Part shown: in pieces, positions 1 to 5,380 of the stretch | How positions within the stretch are numbered: position 1 is the stretch's first letter | Layout of the letters: every line of letters begins with the position of its first letter | Origin: Clostridia bacterium | GTDB taxonomy: Bacteria; Bacillota_A; Clostridia; Christensenellales; Aristaeellaceae | Direction: 5' to 3' | NCBI GenBank assembly: GCA_017432405.1 | Contig: JAFRJF010000058.1 | Location: forward strand, 1 to 5,380 | DNA length: 5,380 nucleotides | The notes under the pieces: model-generated | Told to the model about the DNA's origin: nothing | The model's database searches: none | The model's input: the letters and a program-made list of their open reading frames with translations, nothing else | Position numbers and translations under genes: made by a program

Positions 1-2
1 CC

Positions 3-2252
3 CTCGCGGCGCTGGCGGGGCTCGGGTTCGCGCTGCGCAAACGCCGGCGGACCGCCGCGATCCTGCTGCTGCTGGCGGGGCTGGCGACGGGCATGACGCG
101 CATGGGCCTCGCGCTGGACGGGCTGAAGCCGATGCAGACCCGGTATTCGGTGGAGATGGTGGGCCGCGTGACCGCCGAGCCCTTCACGAACCCTGGTACG
201 GGGCGGCGCATATTCCGCTTTGAGCTGGAGACGGCGGGCGGCGCGCCCAGCGACCTGTGCCTCAGGATGTACCTGCGGGGGGAACCGGAGCCCCTCGGGG
301 CCATCGCCTGTGGGCAGCGGCTTAGGCTGAAGGGGCATATCTGGGCGCCCGACCCGGTGACCAACCCCAATGAATTCGACTTCGGCGCGTACCTGAACCG
401 GCAGAGCATGGACGCCTACGCCACCGCAAAGATCGAGGACGTGGAGATACTGGGTTCGTCCGTCGATATAAATACGACCCTCGTCGCCATCCGCCGCGCC
501 ATCGCCCGGCGCATCGACGCCCTGTTTCCCCGCAGCGCCGGCATCATGCGGGCGCTGGTGCTGGGAGACCGCTCGCTGCTGGGCGACGAGCAGCGGGACG
601 CGCTGCAGCACTCGGGCACGGCCCACCTGATCAGCATCTCGGGCCTGCATGTGACGCTGCTGGCGGCGGTCCTCTCCCTGCTGCTGGGCCTGGTCATGCC
701 CAGGAGATACGCTGTGCTGGCCGCCATCGCCCTGCTGGTCCCCTATGGGGCGCTGATCGGCTTCACCGCGCCCTTTGTCCGGGCCCTGTGCACCTTCGCG
801 ATCTTTTGCTGCGCGCCCATCGCCGGGCTGCCCAGCGACGGCATCACCCGGCTTTGCGGGGTGATGCTGGCGTGGCTGCTGGCGAAGCCCCTGAGCCTGG
901 AGGATACCGGCTTTGCCCTGCCCTATGCCGCCTCCGCCGGGATCATATTGCTGATGCCGCCGCTTCGGCGGCTGGTGGGAATCGAGGGGCTGAATCGCAG
1001 GCTACCGGCCATTCACGGCATAAGGCATGGGCTTTTAAAGGGTGTAGCTTACGTGGGGGAACTGATCTGCGCGTCGGTGGCTGCCCAGCTGGCGACGCTG
1101 CCCCTGGTGGTCGCGTCCTTCGGCGGGCAGCCGCTGCTCTCGGTGCCCTTCAACCTGATCTGCGTGCCCCTGTGCATGGCGGGCTACGTCCTCGGGCTGC
1201 TGACGCTGCTGGTTTCTGTCATCTTCATGCCGCTGGCCGCGCTGCTGGCCCGCGTGCCGGACGCGCTGCTCGCGGCGCTGACGGCCATCACCAGGGTAAG
1301 TGTTGACATCGACGTCGGTTATGCGCGCATCGGGCGATATCCCTTCGCCCTGATCGTCGCCCACTGGTCGATCATGCTGGCGGCGTCTGACCTCAGCCGC
1401 CTTCGCCCTCGCTGGCGCAGGCCGATGCCCCTGGGGCTGGTGGGCGTCGCCGCGCTGTCCACGCTGCTGGTCTTCGTGAAGGCGTGGCCCTTCACCCTCG
1501 TGTTTCTGGATGCCGGGCAGGCCGACTGCGCCGTGGTACAAAGCCGCGGCTGCACCTGGCTGATCGACGCAGGCGACACCTATACCCCCGCCGCGGACTA
1601 CCTGTCCGCCAACTGCCTGAAGCTGAACGGCATCGTGCTGTCCCATCCCCATGAGGATCATGCGGGCGGCCTTCTGGACATCCTCGACAGCTTCCGCCCG
1701 GACGCCATTTACGTCCCCACGGGCTGGTTCGACGTGGAGGAAATCGCCCCGTCGATCGTCGAAGGTATCGAAAAGGCCCGGACCATGGGCATACCGATCC
1801 GTGAGCTGCATACCGGCGACAGCATCGATCTGTCCGGTGACGCCCTGATGGAGGTCTACGGCCCGGACGTCGGGGCGCTGCCCGCGGAGGTCAACGACAT
1901 GTCCATGCTCGCGCTGGTCACCTGCGAAGGGCAGAAGGCCCTGTTTACCGGCGACCTGAGCCAGGAGGGAGAGCCGGAGCGCATCCCGGATGCCGACGTG
2001 CTGAAGGTGGCCCATCACGGCTCGAACAAGGGCACCAGCGCGCGCTTTCTGGACAGCGTCACGCCGGACATCGCCGTGATCTCCGTGGGCGAAAACAACT
2101 ACGGCCACCCCGGCGAGGAGACGCTGGAGCGCCTGTCCGCCAGCGGCGCGGAAATCTACCAGACCCACCAGTCCGGCGCGATCACGATGCGTCATTGGGG
2201 CGGGGCATGGCACATTCAAACCTTTCAGGAGGCCGCGAATGAAGTGGAATGA
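3..2252 (+). CDS. comEC: ComEC/Rec2 family competence DNA channel, 5'-partial
   Basis: ComEC is the polytopic membrane channel that takes single-stranded transforming DNA into the cytoplasm. The frame is open from the left edge (about 749 residues visible), so the start lies upstream; the ATG at 93 is probably internal because a hydrophobic segment precedes it. Numbering from that ATG, residues 15-125 form the N-terminal DUF4131/OB-like part with the typical NPNEFDFGAYL (91-101). Residues 154-187 carry the Competence-domain signatures ALVLGDRSLLGDEQ and SGTAHLISISGLHV, followed by many hydrophobic helices to about 466. Residues 470-700 form the C-terminal metallo-beta-lactamase-like domain: LDAGQAD (472-478), HPHEDH (518-523), FTGD (D621), AHHGS (H641, H642) and GHP (H672). 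All metal-ligand motifs look intact, so a nuclease-competent domain is plausible. Length and domain order match full ComEC proteins. The 3' end overlaps holA by 14 bases. Whether the cell is transformable cannot be judged from this gene alone. Confidence 0.96.
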   Translation, partial: LAALAGLGFALRKRRRTAAILLLLAGLATGMTRMGLALDGLKPMQTRYSVEMVGRVTAEPFTNPGTGRRIFRFELETAGGAPSDLCLRMYLRGEPEPLGAIACGQRLRLKGHIWAPDPVTNPNEFDFGAYLNRQSMDAYATAKIEDVEILGSSVDINTTLVAIRRAIARRIDALFPRSAGIMRALVLGDRSLLGDEQRDALQHSGTAHLISISGLHVTLLAAVLSLLLGLVMPRRYAVLAAIALLVPYGALIGFTAPFVRALCTFAIFCCAPIAGLPSDGITRLCGVMLAWLLAKPLSLEDTGFALPYAASAGIILLMPPLRRLVGIEGLNRRLPAIHGIRHGLLKGVAYVGELICASVAAQLATLPLVVASFGGQPLLSVPFNLICVPLCMAGYVLGLLTLLVSVIFMPLAALLARVPDALLAALTAITRVSVDIDVGYARIGRYPFALIVAHWSIMLAASDLSRLRPRWRRPMPLGLVGVAALSTLLVFVKAWPFTLVFLDAGQADCAVVQSRGCTWLIDAGDTYTPAADYLSANCLKLNGIVLSHPHEDHAGGLLDILDSFRPDAIYVPTGWFDVEEIAPSIVEGIEKARTMGIPIRELHTGDSIDLSGDALMEVYGPDVGALPAEVNDMSMLALVTCEGQKALFTGDLSQEGEPERIPDADVLKVAHHGSNKGTSARFLDSVTPDIAVISVGENNYGHPGEETLERLSASGAEIYQTHQSGAITMRHWGGAWHIQTFQEAANEVE
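2227..2232 (+). promoter_or_regulatory. Shine-Dalgarno of holA
   Basis: A full AGGAGG lies inside the last codons of comEC, six bases before the ATG at 2239. It fixes the holA start and shows that holA is translated from the comEC transcript, with the stop codon of comEC (2250-2252) lying just inside holA. Confidence 0.9.
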
Positions 2253-3264
2253 ATTCTACAAGGCCCTGGACGCGGGAAAGATCGCCCCGGTCTATCTGTT
2301 CACCGGGCCCGAGGAATATGTCAAGCGGGAGGCGCTGGAGGCCCTGAAGGCGAAGCTGCTGCCCCCGGGGCTTGAGACGCTGAACGACACCACCCTGGAG
2401 GGCGTCACCGCCCAGCAGATCACCGACGCGGCCGAGACCATGCCGATGATGTGCGACCGGCGCATCGTTACCGTGCGGGATTGGGCGCCGCTGATGCAGG
2501 CAAAGTCGAAGAACGAGGACGGAGAGGTCGCCTGGATGCAGAAGTGGCTGGAAAACCCGCCGGACAGCTGCGCGCTGGTCTTCTACATGCGCACGGAGCC
2601 GGACGGCCGCAAGAAGATGACCGGGCTGCTGAAGAAGAAGGCCGAGCCGGTCAGCTTCGACCTGCTCAGCGATTCAGAGCTGGCCCGCTGGAGCGCCGGG
2701 CGACTGAAGCCGCTGGGAAAGAAGATCGACGGTCGGGCGCTGTCGACGCTGACCTACATGGCCGGGCGCGAGCTGACGCGCCTGAGCGGCGAGCTGGACA
2801 AGCTGGCCGCGTACCTTGGAGACGAGCGCAGCGAGATCACCGAGGCGGACGTGACCGCCATCGTTTCGCCGTCTTTGGAGTACAATATCTTCGAGCTGCT
2901 GAACAGCCTGCTGGCCGGGGACATGGAAAAGGGCCAGCAGACCGTCAACAGCCTGCTGCAGGGCGGCCAGAACGCCATGGGGCTGCTGGCCATGCTTACC
3001 CGGCAGATTCGCCAGCTGGCGCACATGAAGTGCGCCCTGGACGAGGGCAAGCCGGTCCAGGCGGTGCAGGAGCAGCTGAAGCTGCACCCCTACGCCGCCA
3101 AACAGACCGCGCGCCAGTGCGCAAGGCTTTCCGCCGGCTGGCTGACCGGCCTGTACGAGGGCTGCGTGGCCTCGGATTACGCCGTCAAGAGCGGCCGCCT
3201 GCGGGACAGGGACGCCCTGGACGCCCTGATCTTCAAAATCGGCCTTGCCCGGGGGCAGGTGTGA
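2239..3264 (+). CDS. holA: DNA polymerase III subunit delta
   Basis: HolA is the delta subunit of the clamp loader; it opens the beta sliding clamp so that it can be loaded on primed DNA. The 341-residue length is normal for the family. The N-terminal domain opens with APVYLFTGPEEYVKRE (16-31), the usual degenerate AAA+ beginning of delta, and continues with METMPMM-like and RRIVTVRDW elements (about 66-82). The middle domain has GRELTRLSGELDKLAAYLG (176-194), the conserved helix seen across HolA. The C-terminal collar domain begins at LEYNIFELLNSLL (213-225) and includes RQIRQLAHMK (255-264), KLHPYAAKQ (281-289) and the late Asp...Lys-x-Gly signature (D313, K317, G319). The ATG at 2239 is supported by an AGGAGG six bases upstream. 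It overlaps comEC, and comEC-holA is a recurrent Bacillota arrangement. rpsT, often found next, does not follow here. No terminator with a T tract is visible directly after the stop. Confidence 0.96.
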   Translation: MKWNEFYKALDAGKIAPVYLFTGPEEYVKREALEALKAKLLPPGLETLNDTTLEGVTAQQITDAAETMPMMCDRRIVTVRDWAPLMQAKSKNEDGEVAWMQKWLENPPDSCALVFYMRTEPDGRKKMTGLLKKKAEPVSFDLLSDSELARWSAGRLKPLGKKIDGRALSTLTYMAGRELTRLSGELDKLAAYLGDERSEITEADVTAIVSPSLEYNIFELLNSLLAGDMEKGQQTVNSLLQGGQNAMGLLAMLTRQIRQLAHMKCALDEGKPVQAVQEQLKLHPYAAKQTARQCARLSAGWLTGLYEGCVASDYAVKSGRLRDRDALDALIFKIGLARGQV

Positions 3265-3287
3265 GGGTTCGGCGGTGGATTCGACGA

Positions 3288-3316
3288 TTGATCGCAAGCG
3301 TTCATTTGGGTAATGA
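3288..3316 (+). promoter_or_regulatory. weak candidate promoter before the broken secreted gene
   Basis: The stretch 3300-3327 is clearly more AT-rich than its surroundings. TTGATC (3288-3293; four of six matches to a sigma-A -35 box) is followed 17 bases later by TAATGA (3311-3316), which is a poor -10. The position between holA and the next Shine-Dalgarno fits a promoter, but the match is weak and the gene could equally be read through from holA. Confidence 0.2.
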
Positions 3317-3327
3317 TGATACATATT

Positions 3328-3332
3328 GGAGG
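3328..3332 (+). promoter_or_regulatory. Shine-Dalgarno without a matching start codon
   Basis: GGAGG lies five bases upstream of position 3338, where a start codon would be expected in the signal-peptide frame. The codon there is AGC, followed by AAG AAG. The only in-frame alternatives are TTG at 3326, which overlaps this motif, and TTG 3362 / ATG 3365, which have no good ribosome site and would remove the basic n-region of the signal peptide. An in-frame TGA at 3317 rules out starts further upstream. Confidence 0.55.
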
Positions 3333-3883
3333 CTGGGAGCAAGAAGCATACCGTCAAGCGATTGATGGCGCTGTTACTCGCGATTTTGTTGGCGCTGCCC
3401 GCGTTCGCCGAGGAAAGCGAAGACGGGATCGTGGCGCTCGGTGACGATTCGCCCGCAGACATGATCGAAGTGAGTGACGGCGTCCCTGATCTGGCAATTG
3501 AGCCGATGGTCGGGGAGGCGGGGGGAGCTCCCGTCGCTCGATCTGTCCGATGCGTTCTCCGTGGATCTGCTGGCGGAGGATGTGCCCCAGTTCGCCCCGG
3601 AGACTGTGGTCACCTATTGCTTCATGGCGGATGACGCGCCGGTGGCGACCCAGGAGGCGCGGGAGGGGACGCGATCGAGTGTCCTGCCGATCCCGCCGCG
3701 CCGGAGGGGTATGCCTTTGCCGGCTGGTTCCTGGAGGATGGCGCGCCGCTGTTTGCGGACGCGGACGGCGACGGCGCGATCGACCCGGTTGTCGCCCACC
3801 CGGACCCGCTGTGCCCCCAGATCGTCGTGACGGCCCGCTTTGAGGCGGTGGAGGAATCTGCTGACCAGCCCGCCGAGGCTGTG

Positions 3884-3955
3884 ACGGAAGCCCCCGCCGA
3901 GCAGCCCGCGGAGGACGAGACGGAGGCCCCTGCCGAGCAGCCTGCCGAGGACGAC
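3884..3955 (+). repeat. two 36-bp tandem repeats in the secreted-protein tail
   Basis: Units 3884-3919 and 3920-3955 encode TEAPAEQPAEDE and TEAPAEQPAEDD. They differ at a handful of mostly synonymous positions (for example GAA/GAG, CCC/CCT, GCG/GCC), so the duplication is not brand new and the peptide was conserved after it arose. A degenerate partial copy (DQPAEAV, 3863-3883) precedes them. Such acidic Pro/Ala/Glu tails usually act as flexible spacers in secreted or wall-associated proteins. Confidence 0.85.
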
Positions 3956-3965
3956 GACGCCCAAC

Positions 3966-4008
3966 AGCCTTCCCCCTGAACCGGCAGCTCCGCTGCCTGG
4001 GGAAGGCT
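3966..4008 (+). terminator. nested hairpin over the stop codon, possible terminator or REP-like element
   Basis: The outer arms AGCCTTCCCC (3966-3975) and GGGGAAGGCT (3999-4008) are perfectly complementary over ten bases. Inside, GGCAGC (3983-3988) and GCTGCC (3992-3997) form a six-base stem with a TCC loop, separated from the outer stem by a 7+1 base asymmetric internal loop. The TGA stop of the secreted gene (3977-3979) lies in that internal loop. Only three Ts follow the stem, so it is a weak intrinsic terminator at best. The nested shape resembles the interspersed palindromic elements common between genes in gut clostridia, which is an impression and not a match I could test. Confidence 0.5.
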
Positions 4009-4067
4009 TTGGAAAGCCGCTTGTCTCCCCCGATAAATCAGTATTTGTATGCGATTGAACAGTTACG

Positions 4068-4098
4068 AAAAAAATAGGGGAGCGCGTGCGCGCTCCCC
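4068..4098 (-). terminator. intrinsic terminator of the flavoprotein gene
   Basis: Arms GGGGAGCGCG (4077-4086) and CGCGCTCCCC (4089-4098) form a near-perfect GC-rich palindrome; realistically this is a nine-pair stem with a four-base loop. On the minus strand it is followed after TA by a run of seven Ts (complement of 4068-4074). It starts about 27 bases after the TAA of the minus-strand gene, a standard placement. On the plus strand the tail is CCATTCTG, so it should work mainly for minus-strand transcripts. Confidence 0.88.
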
Positions 4099-4124
4099 AT
4101 TCTGTATGAACCAAGTGCCGTGCG

Positions 4125-5380
4125 TTACGCGGCGGGGGCCACCTCGGTGGCTACCTCGGCGGCGTAGGCAGCGGCCTGTGCGCCGGCGATGCGGCCGAAC
4201 ACCACGAAGTCGGCCACGGCGTTGCCGCCCAGGCGGTTGCCGCCGTGGACGCCGCCGGTGACCTCGCCCGCGGCGAACAGGCCGGGGATGACCTTGCCGG
4301 ACTCGTCGATCACGTGGGTCTCGGGGTCGATCTTCAGGCCGCCCATCGTGTGATGGATGCCCGCGGTCACCTTCACGGCGTAGAAGGGCGCAGTATCCAG
4401 GGGATTGGCGAAGGAGGTGCGGCCGAAGTCTGGGTCGTTCTTCTCGGCCACGTAGCCGTTCCAGGTGTTCATCGTGGCGGCGAAGGTGTCGGCGGGAATG
4501 CCCAGCGCCTCGGCAAGGGCCTCGTAGGTGTCGCCGGAGAGCATCAGGCCGCGGTTGATGTAGCCCTGGATGACAGAGGAGGCGTCCACCATCTTCTGGT
4601 CGACGACCAGCCAGCTGAAGGAATCGGGCTGGGCGATCTCGGCGGCGGAGACCACGTCTCGGGTGCCCACCTCGTCGATGAAGCGCTCGCCGTTCTTGTT
4701 CACCAGGATCGCGCCGTCGCCGCGCAGGCCCTCGGTGATCAGGGAGGCGGTGTCGGCCTGCACGGTGGGATGGATCTGGATCTGCTCCATGTCCACGGTG
4801 GCGGCGCCCAGCTCAGCGGCCATCAGGATGCCTTGGCCCTGGATGCCGGCGGCGTTGGTGGTCATGAAGCCCTTGAGCTCCGGCTTGTAGGCCTCGACCA
4901 TGTCCAGGTTCGCGCCGAAGCCGCCGGTGGTCAGCACCACGGCGTCGGCGGCGACGGTGATGGTGTTGCCGGTCTTGCCCATGGCCAGCGCGCCGATGCA
5001 GGCGCCGTTCTCGTCGGGAACCAGCGCAATGGCGGTGGTGTCGGTCATCAGGGTGATGTTCTCGCGCTTCTGGCAGGCCGCCTCCAGCAGCGGCACGGTG
5101 TACGCGCCCACGGACACGACCTTGCCCTCCTCATTCAGGGGACGATGGATGCGCTTGACGGACGCGCCGCCGAAGGAGGCCACGTCGGTCAGCTTGATGT
5201 CCTGGGTGGCCAGCCAGTCGATGGCGTCGGCGGTGTTATTGACCAGGGTGTTGACCAGCTCGGGGTCGTTGATGCCCTTGCCGCCGATCATGGTGTCCAG
5301 CGCGAACAGCTCGGTGGAGTCAAAGTAGCCCTGGGGATCGGCATTGTAGGCGTCCCACTGCTCCTGGACCTTGGCGGCCA
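4125..5380 (-). CDS. FAD-dependent fumarate reductase/flavocytochrome c family, 5'-partial
   Basis: This is the C-terminal part (about 418 residues) of a soluble-type fumarate reductase flavoprotein, which passes electrons through FAD to fumarate or a similar enoate. The frame is open to the right edge, so the N-terminal dinucleotide-binding motif and any signal, haem or FMN-binding domain lie outside; the ATG at 5291 is internal, since YFDSTELFALDT before it is typical family sequence. Numbering from that Met: HRP (49-51), TTGGFGAN (121-128), IHPT (H174), TEGLRG (E187, R190), GERFIDEVGTRD (R211), HHTMGG (313-318), IPGLFAAGEVTGGVHGGNR (335-353) and LGGNAVADF (354-362). These match the Shewanella Fcc3 residues H365, E378, R381, R402, H504 and R544. 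Urocanate reductase is less likely, because Tyr and Asp replace the first His and Glu there. Cinnamate, methacrylate and other enoate reductases share this fold, so the substrate is unproven. Codon choice is very strongly biased to G/C endings, which hints at high expression. It stands convergent to its neighbours with its own terminator. Confidence 0.93.
   Translation of the reverse strand, partial: AAKVQEQWDAYNADPQGYFDSTELFALDTMIGGKGINDPELVNTLVNNTADAIDWLATQDIKLTDVASFGGASVKRIHRPLNEEGKVVSVGAYTVPLLEAACQKRENITLMTDTTAIALVPDENGACIGALAMGKTGNTITVAADAVVLTTGGFGANLDMVEAYKPELKGFMTTNAAGIQGQGILMAAELGAATVDMEQIQIHPTVQADTASLITEGLRGDGAILVNKNGERFIDEVGTRDVVSAAEIAQPDSFSWLVVDQKMVDASSVIQGYINRGLMLSGDTYEALAEALGIPADTFAATMNTWNGYVAEKNDPDFGRTSFANPLDTAPFYAVKVTAGIHHTMGGLKIDPETHVIDESGKVIPGLFAAGEVTGGVHGGNRLGGNAVADFVVFGRIAGAQAAAYAAEVATEVAPAA

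Larger units (their letters stand above)
3326..3979 (+). pseudogene. secreted InlB-like repeat protein, two frameshifts
   Basis: Read through two indels, this gives one coherent protein of about 217 residues. Residues 6-28 are a Sec signal peptide: basic KKHTVKR, a Leu/Ala core, and a likely cut after LPAFA. An acidic linker follows. At about 94-174 lies one module resembling the Listeria-Bacteroides/InlB B-repeat family, with VVTYCFMADD, EGYAFAGWF and VVTARFEAV. Inside it is DADGDGAIDP, a Ca-loop-like motif. The tail (about 175-217) is Glu/Pro/Ala-rich and ends in QQPSP without an LPXTG motif or membrane anchor. The frame shifts +1 at the G run 3520-3525; five Gs would give GEAGELPSLDLSDAF. 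It shifts back at 3665-3668; five Gs would give AREGDAIECPADP. No well-placed start exists. Function is unknown; extracellular or cell-surface location is inferred. Either a pseudogene or a gene carrying homopolymer sequencing errors; programmed recoding at both sites is unlikely. Confidence 0.72.

Noticed and set aside
1035..2219. Long 394-codon open frame on the minus strand opposite comEC
   Set aside because: It lies entirely antisense to a clear comEC with intact motifs, its translation is low-complexity and rich in Arg, Gly, Gln and His, and such open frames are expected opposite GC-rich codons.
3246..3258. TGCCC/GGGCA inverted repeat at the end of holA as a terminator
   Set aside because: Only five pairs, inside the coding sequence, with no T run after it.
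2451..3365. 304-codon plus-strand open frame overlapping holA
   Set aside because: Shadow of holA in another frame; the Arg/Gly/Ala-rich translation has no recognisable domain, and holA is unambiguous.
3313..3444. Short plus-strand frame starting at the ATG ATG of 3313-3318 with GGAGG inside
   Set aside because: It ends after about 43 codons with an Arg-rich shadow sequence and has no ribosome site before its ATG; the GGAGG lies downstream of it.
2674..3462. 262-codon minus-strand open frame opposite holA and the secreted gene
   Set aside because: Antisense shadow with biased composition, no ribosome site noted and no family resemblance.
3520..3670. Programmed ribosomal frameshifting to express the split secreted gene
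   Set aside because: It would need a +1 event and then a -1 event in one short gene, no standard A-rich slippery heptamer is present, and the normal start codon also appears lost; indels in G runs explain it more simply.
4570..5328. Plus-strand open frames opposite the flavoprotein (4570-4890 and 4900-5328)
   Set aside because: Both are antisense to conserved fumarate-reductase motifs and read as Ser/Ala/Pro/Met-rich shadow sequence.
1..5380. CRISPR array, tRNA, rRNA, riboswitch, insertion-sequence ends or attachment site
   Set aside because: No regularly spaced repeats, cloverleaf, transposase or paired terminal repeats were seen on either strand; the only structured non-coding DNA is the hairpin pair at 3966-4098.

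Overview
This window looks like chromosomal DNA from a GC-rich member of the Bacillota, most likely a gut-type anaerobic clostridium. The comEC-holA gene order is typical of Bacillota. Coding regions are dense and rich in G/C-ending codons, and a fumarate-reductase-like flavoprotein suggests anaerobic reductive metabolism. The taxonomic placement is an inference; no rRNA or marker gene is present to fix it.

Positions 1-3264 (+ strand) hold two housekeeping-type genes. The first is comEC, the inner-membrane DNA-uptake channel, which is open to the left edge and therefore missing its start. The second is holA, the delta subunit of the DNA polymerase III clamp loader. holA overlaps the comEC stop by 14 bases and has its own strong Shine-Dalgarno inside the comEC end, so the two are almost certainly co-transcribed.

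Positions 3265-3979 (+ strand) hold the remains of a small secreted-protein gene. It has a signal peptide, an acidic linker, one InlB/Listeria-Bacteroides-like module and a Glu/Pro/Ala-rich tail with a 36-bp tandem duplication. As sequenced it cannot be read straight through. A +1 indel in a six-G run (3520-3525) and a compensating -1 indel in a four-G run (3665-3668) split it, and its Shine-Dalgarno points at an AGC codon rather than a start. It is either a decaying gene or one hit by homopolymer sequencing errors.

Positions 3966-4124 are a convergent intergenic junction with two hairpins. One is a long nested hairpin that contains the stop codon of the broken gene. The other is a canonical intrinsic terminator for the minus-strand gene.

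Positions 4125-5380 (- strand) hold the C-terminal 418 or so residues of an FAD-dependent fumarate reductase/flavocytochrome c family protein, running off the right edge. All the catalytic residues recognisable from Shewanella Fcc3-type fumarate reductase are present. Its job is presumably terminal electron disposal onto fumarate or a related enoate, unrelated to the comEC-holA unit. I see no convincing new multi-gene system here; the broken secreted gene and the nested hairpin at its end are the parts most worth a second look.
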